Source: Alphaproteobacteria bacterium
Lineage (GTDB): Bacteria > Pseudomonadota > Alphaproteobacteria > Sphingomonadales > Sphingomonadaceae
Assembly (NCBI GenBank): GCA_019239415.1
Contig: JAFAZW010000019.1
Location: 1 to 64,000, forward strand
Direction: 5' to 3'
DNA length: 64,000 nt
In this document: one piece after another, positions 44,227 through 51,874 of the stretch
How the letters are laid out: each line of letters opens with the position of its first letter
Position numbering within the stretch: the stretch's first letter is position 1
Translations under genes and position numbers: made by a program
Notes under the pieces: model-generated
The model's database searches: none
What the model saw: the letters and a program-made list of their open reading frames with translations, nothing else
What the model was told of the DNA's origin: nothing

Positions 44227-44622
44227 TCAGCGGCGGCAGCTGTCCTTGTCGATGGCGCGGCCCGCGAGCGCGCCGATCGCGCCGCCGAGGATCGTGCCGG
44301 TGGTGCCGCTGTGATAGCCGTCGCGGGTGATGCCGCGGCCGAGCAGGGCACCGGCGACGCCGCCGATGATGGTGCCGGTCGTGCCGCTGCAGCGGCGGCC
44401 GTAGCCGTAATAGCGGTTCGAGCGGGCGCGGTAGCCGTAGCCGTTGTTGTAATAGCCGCGGTTATAGCCCTGGTTGTAATAGCCGTCGTAGCCGCGATTG
44501 TAGTTGCTGTAGCCACGATTGTAGCCGTTGTAATAGCCGTAGCCCTGAGCGTCGGCGGCGGCCGGCAGCGCGGTCAGCGCGGTGGCGGCGGCGACGGAAG
44601 CGATGGCGATCTTCTTGAACAT
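44227..44622 (-). CDS. Secreted Tyr/Gly/Asn-rich glycine-zipper protein
   Basis: A 131-residue protein with signal peptide KKIAIASVAAATALTALPAAADA. A Tyr-rich segment (about residues 26-75) has irregular repeats of the form GYNRGY, then two glycine-zipper helices (GTIIGGVAGALLGRGI, GTILGGAIGALAGRAI). Two Cys flank the zippers (RRCSG and DSCRR) and could form a disulphide. Such glycine-zipper proteins are usually in the outer membrane or periplasm (17-kDa-antigen type), but there is no lipobox here. The Tyr-rich part is unlike ordinary family members. It may be an envelope or matrix protein. Confidence 0.82.
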   Translation of the reverse strand: MFKKIAIASVAAATALTALPAAADAQGYGYYNGYNRGYSNYNRGYDGYYNQGYNRGYYNNGYGYRARSNRYYGYGRRCSGTTGTIIGGVAGALLGRGITRDGYHSGTTGTILGGAIGALAGRAIDKDSCRR

Positions 44623-44730
44623 GACTGAACTCCTGTGCCCGAAGACCGTCGGCGTACGGCGGCCTTTCTCGAATGATGCGCTTTTCGCACGATTCGTTTG
44701 AGCGGGCCCTGAATGGGTCCGTCAGGCGCT

Positions 44731-44746
44731 GTTCAGGAGCCTGAAC
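44731..44746. repeat. 16-bp inverted repeat upstream of the Tyr-rich protein gene
   Basis: GTTCAGG-AG-CCTGAAC has 7-bp perfect arms. It lies between the rpmB terminator and the Tyr-rich gene, 109 nt from its start, and could be an operator or part of a longer terminator. Confidence 0.4.
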
Positions 44747-44749
44747 GCG

Positions 44750-44776
44750 AAAACGCCGCCCCGGACGGAGCGGCGT
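44750..44776 (-). terminator. Rho-independent terminator of rpmB
   Basis: ACGCCGC/GCGGCGT stem followed by TTTT on the minus strand, 28 nt after the rpmB stop. Confidence 0.75.
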
Positions 44777-44804
44777 CTGCGGTGTCTCGAGGAGCGGGAG
44801 ACGC

Positions 44805-45101
44805 TCAGGCGGCGGTTTCGCCGCTCGCTTTCTTGGCGATCTCGCGCTTCAGCCGGCGCGCCTTGAGGCTGAGCTGCTCGTCGGATGCCTTGGCCAGCCA
44901 ATTGTCGAGGCCGCCGACATGCTCGACCGAGCGCAGGCCGTTCATCGACACGCGCAGCTTGACGCCACGCCCGAGCGAATCGCTGATCAGCGTCACGTTC
45001 TGCAGATTGGGCAGGAAGGTGCGCTTGGTCTTGTTGTTGGCGTGGGAAACGTTGTGGCCCACCTGCCGGCCCTTGCCGGTCAGCTCGCAAATGCGCGACA
45101 T
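44805..45101 (-). CDS. rpmB: 50S ribosomal protein L28
   Basis: A 98-residue protein beginning [21 protein letters not shown], the L28 signature, with [13 protein letters not shown] and [17 protein letters not shown]. The length is typical of alphaproteobacterial L28 (about 97). It lacks the paired CxxC zinc motif. It is transcribed alone from the predicted promoter upstream, with a hairpin in the leader, and ends at a rho-independent terminator. Confidence 0.98.
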   Translation of the reverse strand: MSRICELTGKGRQVGHNVSHANNKTKRTFLPNLQNVTLISDSLGRGVKLRVSMNGLRSVEHVGGLDNWLAKASDEQLSLKARRLKREIAKKASGETAA

Positions 45102-45124
45102 GATCTCTCGTCCTGTAAATGAAG

Positions 45125-45143
45125 CGGGGGCACGCGGCCCCCG
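45125..45143 (-). promoter_or_regulatory. Leader hairpin of rpmB
   Basis: A 6-bp C/G stem with a 7-nt loop lies about 25 nt upstream of the rpmB start, inside the predicted transcript. It could serve feedback control, but this is only a suggestion. Confidence 0.35.
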
Positions 45144-45157
45144 GAAAATCGTGGGCG

Positions 45158-45186
45158 CGGATAGCGGCTGAGGCGCGTCGCGTCAA
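45158..45186 (-). promoter_or_regulatory. Sigma-70-type promoter of rpmB
   Basis: TTGACG and TATCCG are separated by exactly 17 nt, on the minus strand, 57 nt upstream of rpmB. It is one of the best sigma-70-like matches I found in the window. Confidence 0.65.
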
Positions 45187-45273
45187 CCTTCGCGGCTTCG
45201 TTGCGGCTGTGCAACCGCTTGTGCACGCCGCCGTTTCCTGACACAGATCGGGCAATTCTTCCAAGGACCGGCC

Positions 45274-45519
45274 ATGCGCGCACTCCTCCTCCTCGTCGCC
45301 CTCGTCATCCTGATCGGGATCGCACTCGTCTACACCGGCACCATCTCGCTCACCCAGACGCGCGAGGCGCAGGCGCCGGCCTTCGATCTCAAGGTCAAGA
45401 AGGTGGAGGTCGGCACCACCACCGCCAACGTGCAGGTGCCGACCGTCGGCACCAAGACCAAGCAGGTCGACGTGCCGACGATCCGGGTGAGCGACGGGAA
45501 CGCCGCCGCCGGCCACTGA
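45274..45519 (+). CDS. Small membrane-anchored protein, unknown function
   Basis: An 81-residue protein. Residues 1-22 form one hydrophobic helix (RALLLLVALVILIGIALVY), followed by a short polar exterior with a repeated V-x-V-P-T pattern (VEVGTTTANVQVPTVG, KQVDVPTIRV). AAGGA precedes the ATG by 6-7 nt. I do not recognise a family. It lies between rpmB (divergent) and tadA in the same direction as tadA; the 31-nt spacing suggests co-transcription. Confidence 0.72.
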   Translation: MRALLLLVALVILIGIALVYTGTISLTQTREAQAPAFDLKVKKVEVGTTTANVQVPTVGTKTKQVDVPTIRVSDGNAAAGH

Positions 45520-45550
45520 GGCTTTCGCCGGCCGCGCGGGCGGGCTAGCC

Positions 45551-46015
45551 GTGGCCGCCATGCCGGCGTCCTTCACCGACATCATGCGGACCGCGCTCGC
45601 CGAAGCGCGCGCGGCCGGCGAGGCGGGCGAGGTGCCCGTCGGCGCCGTCGTCACCCGAGGCGGGACCGTCCTCGCCCGGGGACGCAACCGCATGCGCGAG
45701 GCACGGGACCCGACCGCGCATGCCGAGATGGTCGCGCTGCGAACGGCCGCGGCGGCGCTCGGCACGGCGCGGCTCGACGATTGCGACCTGTGGGTGACGC
45801 TCGAGCCCTGCGCCATGTGCGCCGGGGCGATCGCCCTCGCCCGCATCCGCCGCCTCTATTTCGCGGCGGCGGACCCGAAAGGCGGAGCGGTCCTCCACGG
45901 GCCGCGCCTCTTCGCCCGGCCGACCTGCCACCACGCCCCCGAAATCTACCCCGGCATCAGCGAGGAAGAGGCCGGTGCGCTGCTGCGCGACTTCTTCCGG
46001 GAGCGGCGGACGTGA
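45551..46015 (+). CDS. tadA: tRNA-adenosine(34)/nucleoside deaminase TadA-like
   Basis: A 154-residue zinc deaminase with the motif HAEM (DPTAHAEMVAL) and PCAMC (LEPCAMCAGAI), the two halves of the cytidine/adenosine-deaminase zinc site. GEVPVGAVV and the C-terminal GISEEEAGALLRDFF fit TadA, which converts A34 to inosine in tRNA-Arg. The GTG at 45551 and ATG at 45560 are both possible starts. The gene overlaps the TPR-sulfotransferase start (GTGA). Confidence 0.92.
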   Translation: MAAMPASFTDIMRTALAEARAAGEAGEVPVGAVVTRGGTVLARGRNRMREARDPTAHAEMVALRTAAAALGTARLDDCDLWVTLEPCAMCAGAIALARIRRLYFAAADPKGGAVLHGPRLFARPTCHHAPEIYPGISEEEAGALLRDFFRERRT

Positions 46016-47880
46016 CCAGTCTCGCGGAAGCGGTCGCCCTGTTCCGGCGGGGCGACGCGAAGGCGGCCCGCAAGCTCGGCGAACGCCTGCTGAAGGCCGC
46101 GCCCCGCGACCGCCGGCTGCTCGAATTCGTCGGGGTGATGCGCTGCCAGACCGGCGACGGCGCCCGGGGAATCGCCGCGTTGCGCGCGGCCGCGAAGGCC
46201 GGCCCCGCCGACCCGGGCGTGCTCCACAACCTCGCCCAGGCGCTCGCCGATCTCGGTCGCGTCGAGGAGGCGGCGGCGGTGTGCGCCGAGGCGGCGGGGC
46301 TTCCCGATCCCGCCGACCGCCGCGCCCGCCTTCACGCCTGGCTGCTTCAGGCGCTCGGCCGCTGGAGCGAGGCCGTGTCGGCCTATGAGAAGATCGTCAG
46401 CCGCACGCCCGCCGACGCGCAAGCCTGGAACAATCTGGGCAACGCACGCCGGTCCATGGGCGACGTGGCGGGCGCCGCCGCCGCGCTCGCCGAGGCGGCG
46501 CGGCTGCGGCCGGACAGCGCCGATATCCTCCTCAACCTCGCCTCCCTCCTCACCGCCGCCGGCGACGAGGAGGGCGCTCGCGCGGCGCTCGACCTGTATC
46601 GCGGCGCGCCGGACGCGCGAATCGAGGTCGAGCGGGCCAACCTGCTCGCCGGGCTGACCCGCCTGGACGAGGCGGAGCGGGCCTTCCGTGCCGCGATCGC
46701 CGCGGATCCGGCAGCGGGCGCCGCCTGGTTCGGACTCGGCCTCATGCTCGAGCATTCCGGGCGCGGCACGGAACTGCCGGCACTGCTCCGGGAGGCCGCC
46801 GCCGTCGGGGTCGCCGATCCGTCGCTCCGGCTTCTCGAGGCCTACCGCCTGCGCCGCGAAGGCAAGCTCGACGAGGCCCTCGCCGCCGCGGAGGCGGCGC
46901 CGGCTGAGGTGGAACCGACTCGCCGTCTCCAGCTGATGGCGGAGCTGAACGACCGGCTTGGGCGGGCCGGTCCCGCCTGGCAGGCGGTCGAGGCGATGAA
47001 CGCGGCCGCCGCCGACGAGACGGTGCGCGCAGGCGCTGCGCATTATCGGGCGGAAGTCGAGCGCACGATCGCGACCGTCACGCCGCAATGGGCGGCGTCA
47101 TGGTCGCGCCCGGCATCGCCGCCGGGCCGGCCCGCCCCGATCTTCCTCGTGGGCTTCCCGCGGTCCGGCACGACCTTGCTCGACACGATGCTGATGGGCG
47201 ACGACCGCCTCTTCGTCCTCGAGGAACGGCCGCTGTGGGAAGCGGTGATCGCGGCGGCGCCGTTGGACCGACTCGCCGCGCTGGACATGGGCGAGATCGA
47301 GCGCCTCCGTGTCCTCTACTTCAGTGCCGTCGACCGCCACGCGCCGACGGGCGGGACCAGCGGTCGCATCCCCGTCGACAAGATGCCGCTCAACCTCGCC
47401 CGCGCGCCCTGGCTGCACCGCCTGTTCCCCGACGCCCGGTTCATCCTCTCGCTCCGCCACCCGGCCGACGCGGTGCTGAGCTGCCTGTTCACGAACTTCC
47501 GGTTGAACTACGCGATGGCGAATTTCCTCGACCTCGGCGACGCCGCCCGCACCTACGACCTCGCGATGACGGCCTGGGAGAAGAGCCGCGCCGCCTTCGG
47601 CCTCGCCGTGCACGAGGTGCGGTACGAAGCGCTGATCGCGGATCCCGAGGGGAGGCTGCGGGAGGCCTTCGCCTTCCTCCACCTCGGCTGGCGGAACGGC
47701 GCCGCCGACCATCGCGAGACGGCGCGCGCCCGCGGCTATGTCGCGTCGGCGAGCTATGCGCAGGTCACCGAACCGATTTACCGGCATGCCGAGGGCCGCT
47801 GGACCCGCTATCGCGACCGGCTGGAGCCGGTCCTGCCGGGGCTGGCGCCGTGGGCGGAACGCTACGGCTATGCGCTCTGA
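46012..47880 (+). CDS. TPR-sulfotransferase fusion protein
   Basis: A 622-residue protein with N-terminal TPR repeats (about residues 1-340; for example DPGVLHNLAQALADLGRVEE and DAQAWNNLGNARRSMGDVAG) and a C-terminal sulfotransferase domain (about 360-620). The PAPS 5'-phosphosulfate loop is FLVGFPRSGTTLLDTML, and the 3'-phosphate region is RFILSLRHPADAVLSC. It could transfer sulfate from PAPS to a glycan or Tyr residue. No signal peptide is seen, so it is probably cytoplasmic. The start overlaps tadA by 4 nt. Confidence 0.88.
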   Translation: MTSLAEAVALFRRGDAKAARKLGERLLKAAPRDRRLLEFVGVMRCQTGDGARGIAALRAAAKAGPADPGVLHNLAQALADLGRVEEAAAVCAEAAGLPDPADRRARLHAWLLQALGRWSEAVSAYEKIVSRTPADAQAWNNLGNARRSMGDVAGAAAALAEAARLRPDSADILLNLASLLTAAGDEEGARAALDLYRGAPDARIEVERANLLAGLTRLDEAERAFRAAIAADPAAGAAWFGLGLMLEHSGRGTELPALLREAAAVGVADPSLRLLEAYRLRREGKLDEALAAAEAAPAEVEPTRRLQLMAELNDRLGRAGPAWQAVEAMNAAAADETVRAGAAHYRAEVERTIATVTPQWAASWSRPASPPGRPAPIFLVGFPRSGTTLLDTMLMGDDRLFVLEERPLWEAVIAAAPLDRLAALDMGEIERLRVLYFSAVDRHAPTGGTSGRIPVDKMPLNLARAPWLHRLFPDARFILSLRHPADAVLSCLFTNFRLNYAMANFLDLGDAARTYDLAMTAWEKSRAAFGLAVHEVRYEALIADPEGRLREAFAFLHLGWRNGAADHRETARARGYVASASYAQVTEPIYRHAEGRWTRYRDRLEPVLPGLAPWAERYGYAL

Positions 47881-47932
47881 CCGCAGCCGCTTGTCGACGG
47901 GAAGGGCGACGCGCTAAAGCCGGAGCGCGCCC

Positions 47933-49255
47933 ATGACGCACGCCCTCCCCCCATTCCCCTGGTACGACGTCGTCGTCCTGCTGCTGCTGATCGGCGTGAA
48001 CGGCCTGTTCGCGATGGCCGAGCTGGCGATCGTCTCGTCGCGCAAGCCGCGGCTCAAGGCGCTGGCGAAGAAGGGACGCGGCGGGGCCCAGACCGCGCTT
48101 GACCTCGCCGCGGATCCGGGCCGCTTCCTGTCGACCGTGCAGATCGGCATCACCGGCATCGCGGTCCTCGCCGGCGCCTTTTCGGGCGCGAGCCTGGGCG
48201 GGCCCGTCGCCGAGCGGCTCGCCCGCCTCGGCCTCAGCGCAAAGACGGCGGAGACCGCGGGCTTCGCGCTCGTCATCGTGCTGACCACTTATGCTTCGCT
48301 GGTCATCGGCGAGCTGGTGCCCAAGCAATTCGCGCTGAGGGCGCCGGAGCCGATCGCGGTCGTGGTCGCGCGGCCGATGCTCTGGATCGCGCGCGGCACG
48401 GCGCCGCTCGTCTGGCTCCTCGACCGGAGCAGCAGCCTGATCTTCCGGCTGCTGAGGCTGACCCGGGAGCGTTCGACCCACGTCACCGCCGAAGAGCTGC
48501 ACCTCGTCGTCGCGGAAGCGCACAGCGCCGGCGTGCTGGAGGACGAGGAGCGGGCGATCATTTCCGGCGTGGTCCGGCTCGCCGACCGGCCGACGCGCGA
48601 AGTGATGACGCCGCGCACCGATGTCGACTGGCTCGACGCGGACGCGCCGGCCGCGGCGGTGCGCGCGAGGCTCAGCGAATCGCCGCACAGCCGCTATCCG
48701 GTCGCCGAGGGCAGTGTCGACCGGCTCATCGGCGTCGTCCAGGCGCGCGACATCGTCCTGGCCCTTCTCGAGGAACGACCGCTCGACCTGCGCGGACTGG
48801 CCCGGCAGGCGGCCGTCGTTCCGGACCAGACCGACGCCATGGACACGCTCGCGGTGCTGCGCGGCGCCGAGGTGCCGATGGTCTTCGTCCATGACGAATA
48901 TGGCCATTTCGAAGGCATCGTCACTCCCGCCGACCTCCTCTCGGCGCTTGCCGGCGTGTTCGCTTCCGACGTCGAGGCGGGCGACGAGCCGCCGCTCGTC
49001 GAGCGCGACGACGGCAGCTGGTGGGTATCCGGCTCGCTCTCGACCGACGGCCTCATCGAGCAGCTCGGCCTGACTCTGCCCCAGGATCGCGACTACGCCA
49101 CCGCCGCCGGCTTCGCCCTCTCGGTGCTCAAGCATATTCCCGAGGTCGGCGAGCGTTTCCGCTACGGCGGCTGGCAGTTCGAGATCGTCGACATGGACGG
49201 GCTGAAGATCGACAAGCTGCTCGCCAGCGAGGTCGTGCGCGGGCGGCGGGGCTGA
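47933..49255 (+). CDS. CNNM/CorC-like transporter-associated membrane protein (hemolysin-family)
   Basis: A 440-residue protein with an N-terminal CNNM (DUF21) membrane domain of four helices (DVVVLLLLIGVNGLFAMAELA; ISS-like VSSRKPRLKAL). Two CBS domains follow (TPRTDVDWLDAD..., PMVFVHDEYGHFEGIVTPADLL). A CorC_HlyC C-terminal domain ends at QFEIVDMDGLKIDKL. Such proteins take part in Mg2+/Co2+ export or related ion handling. It is transcribed plus, with the stop abutting the convergent NfrA-like gene. Confidence 0.92.
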   Translation: MTHALPPFPWYDVVVLLLLIGVNGLFAMAELAIVSSRKPRLKALAKKGRGGAQTALDLAADPGRFLSTVQIGITGIAVLAGAFSGASLGGPVAERLARLGLSAKTAETAGFALVIVLTTYASLVIGELVPKQFALRAPEPIAVVVARPMLWIARGTAPLVWLLDRSSSLIFRLLRLTRERSTHVTAEELHLVVAEAHSAGVLEDEERAIISGVVRLADRPTREVMTPRTDVDWLDADAPAAAVRARLSESPHSRYPVAEGSVDRLIGVVQARDIVLALLEERPLDLRGLARQAAVVPDQTDAMDTLAVLRGAEVPMVFVHDEYGHFEGIVTPADLLSALAGVFASDVEAGDEPPLVERDDGSWWVSGSLSTDGLIEQLGLTLPQDRDYATAAGFALSVLKHIPEVGERFRYGGWQFEIVDMDGLKIDKLLASEVVRGRRG

Positions 49256-50311
49256 TCAGAAGCCCCCGGCAAGAGTGAAGGCGGGACCGGAGCCGGGGCG
49301 GGCATGACCCGCGACGCGGAAGCGCCAGTCGGCCGAGACGGAGAGAGCGAGCGGCCGGAGTTGAAGCGCGGCGTGGGGGCCGACATCGAGTCGCGAAAGG
49401 CCGGGCTGGGCGGCCGCCCAGGCGCCGCCGCCGATGCGTAAGGCGCCGAGCGGCAGCGCCACCCGCGCGGCACCGTCGGCGAAGGCATCGCGTCGCCTCG
49501 CTCCGACGATGCCGGCCTGTGCGTAGCCATCGACCCGCAGCGGCCCGAGTCTCGCCTCCCCGCCGCCGTAGAGCGTGACGCCGAAGGCCGAGCGCGCGTC
49601 GCGGCCGAGCTTCTGGCGCCGCTCGACGAGCAGGTGGATCGCGAGCCGCGACATCGGCTGCAGGTCGACTCCTGCCGCGACCTCGGCGCCCGCGGCCTGC
49701 CCAAGCGGCGTGGAGAAGCGCAGGCTCAGCGCCAGAGGCGAGGCCCGGCCGCCGGGGCGGTACGTCGCCCGGACGCCAGCCTGACTGCCGCCGAGAGACC
49801 CGCCGGGGGCGAGGCTGCGCGCACCGCCCGGCCGGACGAATGCCCAGGCGGAGAGGCTCAGGCGGCTGCGGGCAGGGGTGGGGAGCGGCATCGGAGCGGC
49901 GTCTCCAACGCGTGCGGACGGCGCCCGCGGTGCAACGCCGCCGGCAATCGGCGCGGTCGTGGGAGCGACGGCCCTCGCAGTCGCCACCGCCGCAGCGGGC
50001 GCAGCCGCCGCGCCCGCCAGCCCCGATGCGGGCGGAGGCCGGGCCCGCACCGTTTGGAACGTCCGTCCGGTCGCCGAAGGCACCTTCGCGCGACTGAGAA
50101 AGGACGCGACTGCAGCGGCGCGGGGCGCCTGGAGGGGGGTTGACCCCACGGCCGCTGCAGCCGGCCCGGCGCGCGCGAGGGGGCGCGGCGCCAGGAGGCG
50201 TGGAGGATCGGCGACGGCGCCTGCGGCGAACCACAGGACGCCGGCGCGGGCACAGGTCCAGCCGGCGCAGACGCCGGCCAGGAATCGCAAGGCAGGCGGC
50301 AGCCGGGTCAT
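49256..50311 (-). CDS. Outer-membrane-type beta-barrel protein (NfrA C-terminal-like)
   Basis: A 351-residue protein. The first about 150 residues are Pro/Ala-rich low complexity with a signal-like start (LRFLAGVCAGWTCARAGVLW). The C-terminal about 200 residues have alternating hydrophobic strands and Gly turns (ASPLALSLRFSTPLG, ARLGPLRVDGYAQAGIVG, RLDVGPHAALQLRPLALS), ending in F. This resembles the C-terminal domain of NfrA, the phage N4 adsorption receptor. The ATG overlaps the stop of the NfrB-like gene by 4 nt, which supports the pairing. The TPR part of NfrA is absent, so this is a short version. Function is inferred. Confidence 0.6.
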   Translation of the reverse strand: MTRLPPALRFLAGVCAGWTCARAGVLWFAAGAVADPPRLLAPRPLARAGPAAAAVGSTPLQAPRAAAVASFLSRAKVPSATGRTFQTVRARPPPASGLAGAAAAPAAAVATARAVAPTTAPIAGGVAPRAPSARVGDAAPMPLPTPARSRLSLSAWAFVRPGGARSLAPGGSLGGSQAGVRATYRPGGRASPLALSLRFSTPLGQAAGAEVAAGVDLQPMSRLAIHLLVERRQKLGRDARSAFGVTLYGGGEARLGPLRVDGYAQAGIVGARRRDAFADGAARVALPLGALRIGGGAWAAAQPGLSRLDVGPHAALQLRPLALSVSADWRFRVAGHARPGSGPAFTLAGGF

Positions 50312-51678
50312 CGGCCGCGCCCTTCGGCGGGAAAGCGATGGCGGGTCTTGTCCCATCGGGGATGTCCGCTCCGGCGCTGGCGACGGTAGACGGCGAGCGC
50401 CCGCGCCGCCGCCAGCATCGTCACGAAGTTCCCGACCACGGCGCGCGGCACCGCCCGCAGCCCCTCGCGCCACCCGTAAGCGGAGGAGGTGAAGCCGAAG
50501 CGCATGGCGAGCCGCCAGGCGAGCAACGCCAGGTTGCAGGTCACGAGCCAGCGCAACGCCACGGACAATGGCGCCGGCGGCATGCCCACGACGGCCTGCC
50601 GGCCGCGCAGCAGCAGCCACAAGCCGAAGGCGAGGTAGCCGGCGAACAGGAGCAGGGCGGCGAGCGGGCCCTGCCGGTCGCGCAGGCGCATCCAGCGCTC
50701 GGCGACGCCGCCGCGCCAGCCGAGGCGATCCCAGCCGAGCAGAGCGATGCCCGCCATCCACCGTGACTTCTGGCGGACGGCGGCGGCGAGCGTCGCCGGG
50801 AAATATTCGCGGGTCGCGACGAACGGACCGCCCGTCGCCTCGGCGATGCGCACGAAGCGGGCGCTGCAGCCATGCTCGGCCAGCATCAGCCCCATTTCGT
50901 AATCCTCGGTGAGGCTCTCCGGGTCGAACGGGCGGTCGCGCTCGTAGGCGACCAGATCGAGGGCGAGGCGGTCGAAGGCGCAGCCGACACCGGCGCCGGG
51001 CAACGCCGCGCCGATCGCCTGCCGGACGAGCAGCTCCTTGCCGTGCGCCTCGGCAAACTCGTCGAGATAATGGCCGGCGATCCATTTCGAATCGGGATCG
51101 GGCAGCGGCCGCACCGGTAACTGGACGAAATCCCAGCGCTCGGTGAGCGTGGCGAAGATGCGCAGCGCCAGCGGGTGGACCACGTCTTCCGCGTCGTGGA
51201 GCACGACGCCCCTGACCCGCCGCCCCCCCCGCTCGTCCTCGGCGAGGGCGCGCCACAGCCGGTTGAGGCAGTCCGCCTTGGTGGTCGGGCCGTCGCGGTC
51301 GCCGACGACGAGGCGCACGCGAGGATCGGCTACCGCCCGCACCGCGCCGACCGTCGCCGGATCGTTCGGATAGCAGCCGACGAAGATCCGGACGTCCTCG
51401 TCCGCCCAGGCGGCGAGCGCGTCGCGCAGCATCGCGCCGATCACCGCCGCTTCGTCCCACGCGGGAACCAGCACCGCCATCGGCGCCGGCGCGAGCGGCG
51501 GCGGCAGGTCGGCGACGGTGAGCGGCGGCTCCCCCCGCTCGCGCAACCGCAGGCGGATCCACAAGAGGTCGACAGCGAGGTCGCTGACGCCGAGCAGGAA
51601 GAATCCCGCCGCCGCGAACAGCCCCGCCTCGCGCATGATGATCTCGAGAGCGCCGAACAGCGCCCCAGCCACGTCCAT
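50308..51678 (-). CDS. NfrB-like GT2 glycosyltransferase, membrane-bound
   Basis: A 456-residue processive-type GT2. The N-terminal membrane segment (AAGFFLLGVSDLAVDLLWIRL) precedes the GT-A fold with PMAVLVPAWDEAAVI, DxD-like DAEDVVHP, TEDYEMGLML and RQKSRWMAGI, the Q-x2-R-W of cellulose-synthase-like enzymes. Four more helices follow. It matches the NfrB (phage N4 adsorption protein B) glycosyltransferase group but lacks the C-terminal MshEN domain. It should make an exopolysaccharide with its partner. It is divergent from the S1/P1 nuclease with regulatory palindromes between them. Confidence 0.82.
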   Translation of the reverse strand: MDVAGALFGALEIIMREAGLFAAAGFFLLGVSDLAVDLLWIRLRLRERGEPPLTVADLPPPLAPAPMAVLVPAWDEAAVIGAMLRDALAAWADEDVRIFVGCYPNDPATVGAVRAVADPRVRLVVGDRDGPTTKADCLNRLWRALAEDERGGRRVRGVVLHDAEDVVHPLALRIFATLTERWDFVQLPVRPLPDPDSKWIAGHYLDEFAEAHGKELLVRQAIGAALPGAGVGCAFDRLALDLVAYERDRPFDPESLTEDYEMGLMLAEHGCSARFVRIAEATGGPFVATREYFPATLAAAVRQKSRWMAGIALLGWDRLGWRGGVAERWMRLRDRQGPLAALLLFAGYLAFGLWLLLRGRQAVVGMPPAPLSVALRWLVTCNLALLAWRLAMRFGFTSSAYGWREGLRAVPRAVVGNFVTMLAAARALAVYRRQRRSGHPRWDKTRHRFPAEGRGR

Positions 51679-51707
51679 TCGATTCGCCCCCGAATCGGAG
51701 AGACTAT

Positions 51708-51722
51708 CATCCGTTTTGGATG
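51708..51722. repeat. 15-bp palindrome CATCCGTTTTGGATG
   Basis: The arms CATCC/GGATG are perfect with a GTTTT spacer. A second copy lies 52 bp away (51760-51774), differing at one spacer base. Both sit in the divergent promoter region of the NfrB-like and nuclease genes and are candidate operators. Confidence 0.6.
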
Positions 51723-51759
51723 AACGAAGCGCAAGCTCTTTTCGAAACCGAAGACTCGA

Positions 51760-51774
51760 CATCCGTTTCGGATG
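51760..51774. repeat. 15-bp palindrome CATCCGTTTCGGATG
   Basis: The second copy of the element at 51708, with spacer GTTTC. The centre-to-centre distance is 52 bp, about five helical turns. Confidence 0.6.
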
Positions 51775-51792
51775 AGAAACCGCCAGAAAAGC

Positions 51793-51868
51793 GGGGCCTT
51801 TCCTCCGAAGCGGAGACACCTCCCCACCACCGGGGCCCTGCCGCGGCGCAGCCTCCGTGGGGGAGGGA
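51793..51868. repeat. Intergenic palindromic element, copy C
   Basis: The arms CCTCCCCACCACCGG and CCTCCGTGGGGGAGGG flank the small hairpin CCCTGCCGCGGCGCAGCC. A short hairpin CTCCGAAGCGGAG precedes it. The organisation resembles copies A and B, though it is shorter. The right arm forms the Shine-Dalgarno of the S1/P1 nuclease. Confidence 0.55.
51862..51867 (+). promoter_or_regulatory. Shine-Dalgarno of the S1/P1 nuclease within palindrome C
   Basis: GGAGGG with a 7-nt spacer before the ATG at 51875, formed by the right arm of the palindromic element. Confidence 0.55.
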
Positions 51869-51874
51869 CTCACC

